Shown here: one piece after another, positions 50,946-61,944 of the stretch
Position numbering within the stretch: position 1 is the stretch's first letter
Layout: each line of letters opens with the position of its first letter
Origin: Timema cristinae
Taxonomy: Eukaryota; Arthropoda; Insecta; Phasmatodea; Timematidae
Direction: 5' to 3'
Assembly: GCA_039000515.1 (NCBI GenBank)
Contig: JBCFYV010011172.1
Coordinates: 72,365,941-72,429,940, forward strand
Length of the DNA: 64,000 nt
Notes under the pieces: generated by a model
The model's database searches: none
What the model saw: the letters and a program-made list of their open reading frames with translations, nothing else
Told to the model about the DNA's origin: nothing
Translations under genes and position numbers: made by a program

Positions 50946-53900
50946 AAAACTTGCATTAAATATGGCCTGAAACAGTCCGTTCCTCTCATTACTATTATAG
51001 TATGTAATGTAACGTACTATCAGCCCTTACATATAGGTAAACACTATTCCAAACAATTATACGTAGTCAATTTTCATTTTTAACTGTGAATAGAAACATA
51101 TAGCTTATACCTCTGAAATGTTGAGAATGACACGTTGGCTGAAACGTTAGTGTTGCTGCTAACCGATGTAGAAACGAGCAGAACTCAATTGATCAAAGGC
51201 ATGGTCACACTGTCTGATGCGGTGCAATCTCTTCACAAGGTAAAACACGCATGCATCACTCATGAACACACACATATGGTGAGGTAACCCTCGTTTATAA
51301 ACATAAATCAATATCAGAAGGATAAATTCTACCACTCTTTGTTATATAAAGTTTTTATATCGCCCACATCGGTGGGCACGCTGTCTATAAGTCGTTCTCT
51401 TTCGATCTGGTTCACCGGGGACAGAGTTATCGGAGATCAAGGAGTACTGAGAGTGTTTTTATCAAAATTGATATCCACTCTCCTTCCACGAAATGAGGGA
51501 ACATTTACTAAATTCTACCTAAATTCCTATCTCAATAGCGTAAGAGTTAATTTGAAAAAATAAACTTATTTTAACCGATTTGTAGCAAATTATTATAATT
51601 AAAAATATATTTGATGAACACGCTTCTATTGTCTAAGGATATTTTAAGATGACCCTTTTAAAAACACTATTTATTTGTTTTTAACCATTTATTTTGATCT
51701 CAGAACTTGGACATTTCGCGTGAAACGTCCTTGAAGATGAGATAATGTCATATTTTCATGAATTTTATCAGCAATATTAAACCTAAAATGTAAAGTTTTT
51801 AATTTCATAGTTATATTTCATCTCCATTTTGATCTAAACCATATTTTAAAAGATTAAACATAAACCACTTGCTAAAGTAATAATTCGTGATTTTTGGGAG
51901 TCTGTAGGCGTCTCGGCGCTTTAAAGGATCAAATATTTGTTGTTCTTTCATTGGAAAACTCATATCCTTGTTGGTTGTTTAGCGTAACTGCGTGCCGTTT
52001 TAGGTTAAGCAAAGTGTGTAAGCTATGTGCTGATACAAGATTATGTAATTAACGCATTCTAAGAATCCTATCCCAACCCTAACACTAATAAATAATTCTG
52101 TTTTGGAAGAAGAGGAATATACTAATTGTAAGATATTTTCCCTAAGATCTCTATAAATTGAATCATGGAATCCTAGTAGATATTTTCTTGTTGCTTGGCA
52201 GTTGTTTATCACCGTCAAACGAGATCATTCAGTGCACATGTGGCCCAACACTGTTTACTAGATAAGAGCTAGTGCTAATTTAAATTACAATTTGAAAATA
52301 AGAACATGATTACTCGCAGATATATTATAAACCTCGTCAGTCAGTTTTATCAAAGTGGGATGGTAGGTATTGCGAGTTAAAAACATACGTATGTTCGCAG
52401 TTTTTATAGCAACTTTTTTTTTTTCCAGAATAGATCACACCAGTAGAAACAGAGTTTGATTTTCTTCACTTACTGATCTCTCATAGTCAAGGATGTCTTA
52501 CAATTTGATGAGAACCTTTTATCTTCATATAAAAAGTTTCTCATCAAATGCTAATGTGCTCATGACAAATGTGCAGTAACTGTTGAGATTCAATTTATGT
52601 TTCTACTCGAGCAATATTTGATTTATTTTGCCTAAAAAAACTGTTTGCTATGAAAACGACCAAAACACCCTTTCTCGCGCCTCGTTCAATCCCACCTGCT
52701 GCCCGGACGGCTCGGTCAGCGAGAAAGTATTAATCGCTGTCAGGCCAAACGGCTTAAAATACAGTGGCCTGTGTTGTTTTCTGGAACTACTCTCTTATGT
52801 GTAATCTTGTACTCCCTCTCGCCCTTCATTTACAACCACTCTCTGTAATGTCCTTCCCCTTCGCAAGAGGGGAAAGAAAACTTCATATCCCAAGGGGGCT
52901 AGTTCTCGAATATCTTAAAATATTATGTTATGATTATATCAAAAATTACTGTCTTTGTTAAAAGAAGGCTAAATCTGGAGCCCTTTTTCCATCAAGCCTA
53001 GTCTTTCAACTCCGCAAAATGCTCATAAAGTCGTTGAAAGTGAACTAATGTTAAATTTTCACGCATGTTTTCTATTAATAAAACTCAAACTATAGTTTTG
53101 TGGAATCTTTGGACTTTATTTTGGCGTAAGCCATATTTCTAAATAACGCATCATAGAATTAAATATTACGACAGAGCCGAACGTCAGCGCGGCAGTTTCT
53201 CGCCTAACGAGGCGGCCCCCTTAAGGACGTGCTTTGGCAGATGGCACCTTTACTGATTACTATGGCAATAACTTGTAGCTACACCATAGTAGAACCAAGT
53301 AAGGTCAGCTTGCTACCTTGAAATATGTAATTTCAGTCGTTTGGATAGTAATTACATGTCATACCCAGAGAAAAAATTGCCTAAGTCACAGGGTTTATTG
53401 CAAAACCGAGTGTAGGTTCAGACGTTGTGTGTTTTTGTGAAAATATAGCCTACACTTTAAGATATTTTCTAGAGATCACAGCAATTTTTTTGTATGACAT
53501 CGAGAACACTATCTTAATAGCGTCCATTCATTGATTAATGCAAATTATAAGCATGTATAGATTTTGCTTCGCAATTGAAAATTTGTAAATTTTGATATGA
53601 TAATCCTCGAAATCAATAAAAAAAATCCATGCCCTGAGCCCGTTATCGAGCTTTTATTTTAAGAGAAGAAAATTAAAATCGGCTTGTAAAACTCAAAAAA
53701 TTGCTTTCGGAATAAATGGTTGTTTTCTGAAATTACGGCCTACCCTCGAATACATTAGAAATTTGAAAATGTTTGGCACAAACTGGGTGTATAAGTTTTA
53801 CATTTAATTTATTATGTTTTATTGAAACTCGGTTTGGTAGAAATCAAGAATCATTGTCAAAAGGAATCGTTTCACTTTTAAATAATAAACTGATACAATT

Positions 53901-54009
53901 CCACGATAAAATTTCCTTAAGAAACGCGGTTCTCAATATTTTCTTAGAAATGAACTTTTTTTAAAAGTAATTTATCTATGGGTAAAGGGGTAAGCCTGGG
54001 TGGTTAACT
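50946..54009. other. tetraspanin intron, mostly featureless
   Basis: Holds a SINE-like remnant near 51370-51545 (tccactctccttccacgaaa), a hairpin at 52503-52549 and a dispersed-repeat fragment at 53282-53321 shared with 2215-2255. No coding exon seen. Confidence 0.45.
52503..52549. repeat. hairpin with 20-bp arms
   Basis: Arms atttgatgagaaccttttat and ataaaaagtttctcatcaaa are near-perfect inverted copies around a six-base loop. Could be a tiny MITE remnant or a structured RNA; no homology known to me. Confidence 0.6.
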
Positions 54010-54012
54010 TAA

Positions 54013-54324
54013 GGCTCCATACACACAGCATGTTTTTTTGTTTTTGTTTTTTGCCGTGGCCGTACATTCCCCGGCATCGTGTAAGACTACGGCATGCTGT
54101 CTTGGTACACATGACGTGGTAACGGCATGGCAAGATTTCAAGTCACCAAATGATATCAGTTAACGAAAATCCCGTACCGTGTGAATAGCTGCATGCCCTA
54201 CAACGACCAGACACGACCACTGCACCGGACTAGGGGACTAGTCCAGTGGGGCGCCGTGTACGGGAAATAATCGTGACCGTGCCGTGTCCGGCCAGGGGGA
54301 AAACCGTGTTTTGTGTATGGATCC
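54013..54324. mobile_element. Harbinger-type MITE with TAA target duplication
   Basis: Ends ggctccatacacacagcatg and, reversed, ggatccatacacaaaacacg are inverted repeats, each flanked by TAA (54010-54012 and 54325-54327). Three-base TWA duplications are typical of PIF/Harbinger. The interior is GC-rich with internal palindromes (ggactaggggactagtcc) and no coding capacity. Confidence 0.75.
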
Positions 54325-54926
54325 TAAGGGATTCGGCACCTTAGTCCATTACTCGGGGAGAAATCGGGGAAATTTTAACAAGTCACTATAATTTTCAGAT
54401 TTGTTTGCAATACATTTTGAAATATGAAGTAAGAGACTATAACCACGACCGTCTTTAGAAACAGGGAAGGTGTGGGGGTACTAAAGACAGCCGTCGCATA
54501 ACCCAATGTAGACTATTAGTTTTATCTACAATAATTCATACAACTTTGTGAAGAGCACTCATATAAATAGCATGACCTCAATTCCTGTGTTAAGAATTAC
54601 TAGATAACAGTGAAAATAACGAGACTTTTGTCCTTAGCTTTACTCATAAAATGCTAGTAAAGTGGCTTGGAAACTCTGGACAAGTCTGAGAATTAGAATT
54701 TTTTTAAAAGTATTTCAACACTGTAAAACTATTGATTTTCACTTATTTTATCATAAATAACGAAAAGTGTCTATAGATATTTGAGATGACCCCAAATTGT
54801 CGGTAAAATGTAACATCATTGACCTCCACAATTTCAATTTCGAACCGCCCAAGGGGTCTTGGAGGCAGAAACTAAATTATGTCAAGTTTAATTAATGTTC
54901 TGGCTAAACACTTGGTTCTGTTTTAG

Positions 54927-55000
54927 GTACAGTCACGTTCATAATCGGGTTCACCGGTTGCGTGGGGGCCTTGCGTGAGAATACATGCCTTTTGGCTGCG
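54927..55000 (+). CDS. TspanC8 tetraspanin, TM2 exon
   Basis: Acceptor ggttctgttttag, donor GCG|GTAAGT. Encodes (G)[20 protein letters not shown] then LLAA: transmembrane segment 2 and the short cytosolic loop with the tetraspanin signature GCxGALREN. Phase 1 in, phase 0 out, joining exactly to the exons on either side. Confidence 0.95.
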
Positions 55001-55499
55001 GTAAGTCACTTTTTTTAAACCATCCGGTCTTCAGACACAAAGAGAATGAGTCAGCAAATCCCATCATAGGAAAGTCGACGGAATGTAGGGGAGACTGGCG
55101 CTAGTTGATGCAATTTTTAGATTCCTTTGTTTTTAACTACGTGTCTAAATAATACACCATTATTTTAAAACAATATTGAACCTAATTTGATATTTAATGT
55201 ACAAAAAGCAGCTGTTAAAATAACCATGACCTTAATGGGTAATGAAAGTGTAGTTAAATAAAACTACTATTGTTTTATTTTGTAAAAATGTAACCATGAA
55301 AGGAGTGTGTAACATGAAAGGGAGGTATAAGGTAGTTGTTACAAAATGTGGAAGGGGTAAGTTGTTACATTTGCTTATAATATGTATTTCAAATAACTTT
55401 TTAAGACTACACAAAATAACCAAAACAATTTGTTAATATAAAGATGATTTTACAAGATACATTTTTTCCCCTGTGCTTTTTACTTTCCATTTTGGCCAA

Positions 55500-55700
55500 A
55501 CCCATTTAAATACATTAATGGGGTAAGAATTAAGGAAAGTAGGACTTCAGAGGAAATTAACCTGCATTTGCGTTGATTAAAATAGGGAAACTATCTAGTA
55601 AAAAAACGGCCTCAATAGGCCAATACCTCTCCAACCTTCCCGTGACCGACAAATCAGATCAGATGTCCTGACGTGTAGTCCGCGTGGCCAACGCTGTGGG
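55500..55700 (-). repeat. degenerate SINE-A-like remnant
   Basis: Reversed words aatggggtaagaattaagga and aacctgcatttgcgttgatt; the head is decayed. Confidence 0.5.
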
Positions 55701-56824
55701 CTATTACTTATCAGGTAATAGAATAAGCATAGTATACCATTATATAAAATACATCATGCTTTACAAATTATTTGAATCACAGCGGGTCTAAAGATATTTA
55801 AACTTTCATATATTCATAAAATTCCACACAACATAAACGAAAAATCAAACGAAACATTGTTATGGTTTAACACACTTATTGAGTAATATGTCTTGGTAAT
55901 ATGTGTGGTGTTCGTAAATTTGATAGAATATAACTTTCGTGAGAATAATGTAGCGTGAGCAGAGTTTGAAAGCAAACATAAATTAACTTACATTTTTTGT
56001 TATTATTGTTTTACTTTTTCTCCTTTCAAAATTTAAGCTTTCTGTTATTCTCTTTTTCACTAACTATACATTATATTTCATGTCAGACAGAGTAGCAGAG
56101 TGACTCGTTTTGCGACGTGTAATTGCTTCCTTGGTGTAACTTTGGGAAATTGACGTATAATGCATGGACCTAATCTCGCTTGGAGAAATAATAGAAGGCG
56201 GGGACAAAATAAATAAAACCGTGTACAGGCGTATTTTCAAATAACCTAATTAATAAAGCAGATCAAATGGATAGGGGAGAGTAAATCTGGTAACTTTTCT
56301 TAGATGTCAGTTAACAACATTTCTATGGCGAATGGGCTGTACTGACCACACACAGCTAAATATATCAACTTACCCCTGTAACAACTAGTCCCATTCGCCC
56401 CAACTGTTTGTGGGAATCATGTTAATTTCACACACACAACACACACACACAAAGAGGGTGAAATCAGTCAGTTTCCCCAACGGGGTGGGTGAATTTTCAC
56501 TATAAGGAAAGGGTCAGTGAATTTCACTATTAGCTATGGGAAAAGTCATTTTATTTTAATATCGAAGGGGAGTCAGCAAACACCACTATCAGGATAAGAA
56601 TTCACCTAATATTAATACACATTTCGGATTGTTTATTTAGTAGTATCATTTTTTTTTAAATTTACATTCTACTTTCATCATATTTTGGAAAATGAATTTA
56701 TATTATATTTACTGTACAAGCTAATTTTTGAACTAGGTAGTTGTAAGTCGTGGACCCATCTTAACTTACTTTTAGTTCACGTAAAATACTTCAGGTTAAG
56801 ATTATATAGATGCAGGGCTTCATG

Positions 56825-56935
56825 AATTGACCAGTGGCGGTGGCCGAGGGGTCGAACGCGTTAGTACCCGCATTACACTCGGTTACTACAAACGTAAAGG
56901 TCGAGGTTCGAATCCCGGCCGAGTGTTAGCCGGCT
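56825..56935 (+). repeat. tRNA-derived SINE head of a third type
   Basis: Reads gtggccgaggggtcgaacgc ... gaggttcgaatcccggccga, with A and B boxes and a long middle as in class II (Ser/Leu) tRNAs. The acceptor stem does not pair well and the cloverleaf is imperfect, so I call it SINE-derived and not a tRNA gene. Confidence 0.5.
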
Positions 56936-57035
56936 ATTAGAGTTTCTAGCACAAGTGTAATTGCCCCAGTGTAGAATTTATCTTATTTTGAGCCAAACCA
57001 TGCATTTTAAAAGTCCAAGTTGAATTCTGTTCCAG

Positions 57036-57110
57036 TATGCCATCTTCCTGGCCATACTTCTCCTGCTGGAGATGACGACCGGGATATTAGGCTTCATCTT
57101 CAAGGAGTCG
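57036..57110 (+). CDS. TspanC8 tetraspanin, TM3 exon
   Basis: Acceptor gaattctgttccag, donor TCG|GTGAGT. Encodes YAIFLAILLLLEMTTGILGF then IFKES: transmembrane segment 3, with the Glu typical of TM3 in this family, and the entry to the large extracellular loop. Exactly 25 codons, phase 0 on both sides. Confidence 0.95.
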
Positions 57111-57884
57111 GTGAGTAGGAACAAGTTCCAACCTTTGCTCTTATGTTATTGCGCCATTCTATTACCTGAGCAAATTGAATATAATTGTGAAAGATAGAGT
57201 AAACGACGATAGTTATTTTACCTAGGTTAAGTGGTTGTGACCGCCATTTGCTTTTATTAGTAGCAGTCTTACCAGTTAGGGTGGTTGTACTCGTACCAAT
57301 AAAATCGGTGTCGGTGCCGGCGCCCATACCGGCGTGAGTTGATGTACACACACAGACAAGATCACTGTCGGTGCTTGAGAGGCGTGAATTTTCGCTACAC
57401 AACTAAAACTAGATAAGTTTCATTACAAAGAAGAATGAGAGTACAAGAACCTAAACTCCCTAAAGACGGAATCAAAACAATGCCAAGTCACAGCTAAAGA
57501 TGAATGCACACCTGCTCTGCGTACTAATATCTATGTGCGATATGTGTCGAGAGGTCCTCCAGTATCACTCCCAACGTCGACAAATCGATAGTCGTCATGA
57601 TAATGATGTCATGTCGCCATTGTGTTCAGCCTGGTCATAAGATTACATGAAATCTCATAGTACCACCGACATTGCCACCACCTATTTTATTGGTATAGTA
57701 CGTGTGCAGCTGGACTTAAGGCAAGACCACTACATTTCAGTGTAAGCGTAGTATGCATAAAACACCTTCACACTAAGGTTTAGTTGATACATTCTTGTGG
57801 TTTAGTTTTGGTTTCTCTATTGTGTCTTAGTATATGTTGGATGTACGCGTACATTAATTACGTTGGTAAAACAAGTGTGAGTAC

Positions 57885-58030
57885 GGTATAACTATAGAGA
57901 AAATATAATCACATTTGCATGGAGGAAGAGAATGAAACCATTTAGTAAAATAACATCCTAATCACATTCGCATGGAGGAAGAGAGTGAAACCATCTAGTA
58001 AAATAACATCTTAGTCACATTCGAACCATG
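57885..58030. repeat. direct duplication of about 57 bp
   Basis: Two copies of tcacat.tgcatggaggaaga, then gtgaaaccat.tagtaaaata, derived from a reversed SINE-A body. Confidence 0.8.
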
Positions 58031-58324
58031 ATTTAAAATTTGATCTGAGCACCGTTATAGGCAATAGTAAAAAACAAGAGAGACATGTTATATATATTAT
58101 GTAACCACTGATGCAGGTTTGCACCAAGCTATCTGTTCAATCAGCTCAATAAGGAAATACCTTTCTATAGCTTCTGTATCTGTGCCTCCATCCCCTCTCA
58201 CTTTGCCAACCATTTGGCTATATTGCTGACCTTGATAAAATTCTAGTGACCAATTTAAACTACCATATTTTTCTTCCTCAACTTTACCTCCTCCTGACCC
58301 TACTACCTTCATTCAACTGTGCAA

Positions 58325-58640
58325 TCCACATACACCATCCATACAAGTAGAGAGAAGAGTAAACAATTAGTTATCTTTCACCACACACAATATAACATAG
58401 AAATAACCTTTTACAACCACCATCCAGACAAGTAGAGAGAAGAGTAAACAATTAGTTATCTTTCACCACACATGATATAACATAGAAATAACCTTATACA
58501 ACCACCATCCAGACAAGTAGAGAGAAGAGTAAACAATTAGTTATCTTTCACTACACACAATATAACATAGAAATAACCTTATACAACCACCATCCAGACA
58601 AGTAGAGATAAGATTACACAATGGGCAATGAGTCATCCAT
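58325..58640. repeat. 85-bp tandem repeat, about 3.6 units
   Basis: Units carry ccatccagacaagtagagag, aagagtaaacaattagttat and ataacatagaaataacctt; the copies differ at a few positions. Confidence 0.9.
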
Positions 58641-58780
58641 GACCACATATGCAATACAACACAGAAACTTGGCTCTAGTCAAGCAACTATAATCCCCACC
58701 CCTCCACGCTCATACCAGGTTTTTGAAATGTAACATTGATGTGTCAGCCATTCTAACCAGGTATTGATTTTTTTCCGCAG

Positions 58781-58879
58781 ATCAAGAGCCAGGCGACGAG
58801 AGGCTTCCAGGCGTTCATCATTCACTACAGAGAGGACCCCGACCAACAGAACCTAATAGACTGGATCCAGGAGGATTGG
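58781..58879 (+). CDS. TspanC8 tetraspanin, first large-loop exon
   Basis: Acceptor atttttttccgcag, donor TGG|GTGAGA. Encodes IKSQATRGFQAFIIHYREDP then DQQNLIDWIQEDW, the first helices of the large extracellular loop; the YREDxDxQNLIDxxQExW pattern is characteristic of the TSPAN5/14/17 group. Phase 0, 33 codons. Confidence 0.95.
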
Positions 58880-59246
58880 GTGAGAGGACCTCCCTACCTC
58901 TCTTTATCCTTTCACTACCCCTCCTCCAATATAAACTATGATTTACTGCTGAACCTGTCATTTAGGGGGAGGGGGGGGGGATTTTTAATGCTGTAACATT
59001 ACTTTCCTCCCATCAAGGGAATTTTAATATATCTGCTTAGAATCTTCACTCATCCTTTTTTTCCCTTTAAGCTAGATAATTTTAATCTCTGATAGCCACT
59101 ACTGATGCTGAGGTGTGGAAGACTAAACAAAACAATCACTTCCAAGGTTGGCTACACAGTTTGTATGCCTGACTGTGACTTTAGTACTAGACGGGAGTTC
59201 AATCTCTCAAATGCATGCATGCTGTAAGTAGAATGTGATGTGCTTT

Positions 59247-59322
59247 AATGTGCAGCTGCAAATGTGTATGGCCATATTTGAAGCTGTGCGGTTGTATTCT
59301 AATGTGCAGCTGCAATGTTGCG
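59247..59322 (+). repeat. duplicated acceptor region
   Basis: taatgtgcagctgcaaatgt (59249) and taatgtgcagctgcaatgtt (about 59299) are direct copies about 50 bp apart, the second being the real acceptor and exon start. The first copy is a decoy acceptor, but the frame from it would lack the CCG start. Confidence 0.75.
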
Positions 59323-59438
59323 GCATCGAGAGTCCCAAGGACTGGGACCGCAACAACTACTTCAACTGTTCCTCCCAGGAGGTGGGCAGTAGAGAGGCAT
59401 GCGGTGTCCCCTTCAGCTGCTGCAAGAGAAAACCAAAT
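59310..59438 (+). CDS. TspanC8 tetraspanin, CCG exon
   Basis: Acceptor gtattctaatgtgcag, donor AAT|GTATGT. Encodes LQCCGIESPKDWDRNNYFNC, SSQEVGSREACGVPFSCCKR and KPN. Contains the CCG signature, an N-glycosylation site (NCS) and the CGVPFSCC motif; six of the eight loop cysteines are here, the seventh in the next exon. Such eight-cysteine loops define TspanC8 proteins, which promote ADAM10/Kuzbanian maturation. An imperfect copy of the acceptor lies 50 bp upstream. Confidence 0.96.
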
Positions 59439-61893
59439 GTATGTCACTAAACTCACTGAGTCTCGTCTCACTGTAATAACTATTCCCCCTTAGTTGAAAA
59501 ATTTAATGGATAATCAAGAAGACTTAGCATATAGATCGGGGTTCAACAGTTGACCATAGTGCACAGTGTAAGTTTACCATAGTGGTTTTCATTATTGGTC
59601 AATATTGGCTCTAAAGCTTATTAGTATAAAACCACTCTAAATTGTCATTTAATGGTCGATAACACTAAAACGGTAGACCTACTTCTGAGTGTTTCCAGGA
59701 TTTCATGTTTGATTTTGTTTGGGATTTTAAGTACATTTTTATTAGCAAGTGGTTTGATGTCTTATGATTTGGATATCTTGGTTACTAAATATCATTTCAA
59801 GGTATTTATAATATAAAATCAATGCCACTTCTGTTTGTTTTTCCTTCCAGAGGTTTATTTTGTACTTCTCGGTAAGCTAGAAGTTTGAAATTCGGCATGG
59901 AGTTTCCTGGGAGCTCTAAAATGATGTGAAAAATTCTGAATCTTATAAATTCAAAAAGAGGCTAAATCTGTGGTCTCAAAATAGTCCAAAATCAAGTTTG
60001 TCCGATCACGCTGAAATTAGATTTCAGCGAGTTCCTAAATCTGCTGGTCACAACTCTTCTGTAATTGTTTTCTAAATTCCAGTCATCTGACCATAAATCA
60101 GTACCAGAATGGCATCCAAAATTTCAAAAATTGTTATTTCTAATTTAATTTTCAAGAGATTTTATATATGGGGATTCTCAAGGTCAGTAAACAAGATTCC
60201 ACCATTGGTTTTTCGAAATTTGAATCAACTGACCCTTAATTGGTACCCAAATGGAAGATAGGGGAGGGAAGGTGAAGCATATATTTAGAAAATCAAAAAT
60301 CCCTTAGTGGCTGCAGAAAACTACATTTTCCAGTAATTTAGAGGGAACAAAGACTCCAAATAACAAAATTAGTGTTAATATTTTATCTTTACAGCTAGGG
60401 ACTGGTGAAATGGGGGAGGTTCCAAATTGCCAAAACTTAAAGAATAAACTACTTATTAATGTGGTAGAAAACTGAAATTTGCAGGGCAGGTGTAAGGACC
60501 TCACCAAACCATAATAAAGGCCTGAACATTCTTAAATTTAAAAATGGAGAACCCCCAAAAAAGAGGCTCCTCTCAAAATTTACAATAGAAAATTGATATA
60601 TTTTATTACATATAAAGTGTCAACCCCAAATAATCAGAAGAGATCGATCATTTAAAATTGGGATACGGGATATGGTCAGGACTGGAAATTTCCAAAACTA
60701 AAAATATCAACCATATTTGGTGAGGTAAATAATTTACATTTGGTGAAAAAGTAAAGAGACCAAACCAAAAGCCCAAAATGTTTAAAATTTGAAATTACAA
60801 AATAGGTCAGGTTTGGAGGTAGTGAAATGGGGAATGATAAGAAATTCCCAAAATAATAGAATAAAGTATCTTTTGATATGGTATAAAATATAAACTTCTC
60901 AAATAATTAAAAAAGTATTAAAGTTTTTAAATTTTAAAACTAAGATTTGGGTTGAAGTCTTGAGAGATAAAGAATTTTCAAAAACGAATATCAAAGGTGC
61001 TATAAGTGTGATAGAAAATTTAAATACTTGCAAGCCGTTAGGACAAACACCCCGAATATCAAAAAATACTAAAAACTCAAATTTCAAAATTGATTTAAAA
61101 AAATGGGGTGTCCAAACTTTCCAAGCCAGTAGAAAAAAAACTTCTCAGTAGGGAATACAATTTAAATTTAACATGTAACGTAAAAGAACCATATCAATTA
61201 GCCAAATAAGTCAATATGTTTCAAAATGGATGTGGAAACCGCAACGAGTTGGAAGAGGGTCAGTGTCTTTAAATTTCCCAAAAATATTAGAAAATCCACC
61301 TTTCAGCGGGGAAGAAAATTTAAATTTGGCAAGTTGGTAAAAGGATCACTCTGAATAACTATCATTGGTGAAATGTGGGTTCACCCTTTCACAGTGATGA
61401 ATTAATTGCCAGGAACTGGATGTTGTGTCTGTTCTAGTCTTAATTTAGAATATAAGGGATATGAAACTAAGACAGGCCTAGCAAGTCTGTAGCGGAAAAT
61501 ATATGGCTTTAATAAAACACTGACTCAGGCCATAGGCTGGAAACAGTAATAGACGTAAAAAAATAATCTGAAACAGGGTTTATAGCACTGCTATTACATA
61601 GCTAAATATTGAAGAATAAACTATCATCTATACAGGAATGACATAATAATGAAAATGAACAACTTATGACGGATTAGCCTGATGAACCAAGATGTGATTT
61701 TTTTCTGTATGTCTCTATATTATTATTATTATATTATTATTTTATTATTTTATAGTCATATTAATTGAATGATAGGCTATTTTTTTATTAGTTTAAATGA
61801 GCACAAGCTCACTGGTGAAGACATGCTTAAATAGTAGTTATAAATAAATGAATATTATATTTGTGTATCTAATAACAATTTCTGATTTTTCAG
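59439..61893. other. tetraspanin intron with a decayed tandem array
   Basis: Between about 60230 and 61380, words such as aaaatttccaaaa, tagaaaa.t.aaattt and agaccaaaccaaaa recur every 110-150 bp, suggesting an old tandem array. An ATT run lies near 61719-61750. Confidence 0.5.
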
Positions 61894-61944
61894 GAATTAA
61901 TAAAAAACAAACAATGTGGCTACGATGTTAGAAAACCTGGTTAT
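61894..61944 (+). CDS. TspanC8 tetraspanin, QCGYD exon
   Basis: Acceptor tttctgatttttcag, donor TAT|GTAAGT. Encodes ELIKNKQCGYDVRKPGY, matching the ..INTQCGYDxR stretch of TSPAN5-like proteins and supplying the seventh loop cysteine. Phase 0, 17 codons. The exon(s) for the eighth cysteine, TM4 and C-terminal tail are not in the remaining 2 kb and presumably follow beyond the window. Confidence 0.93.

Noticed and set aside
56840..56930. Functional tRNA-Ser/Leu gene
   Set aside because: A and B boxes are present but the acceptor stem does not pair; it fits a tRNA-derived SINE better.
59199..59493. Overlapping frames around the CCG exon
   Set aside because: They are alternative-frame or intron-extended readings of the tetraspanin exon; the spliced frame fits the family exactly.
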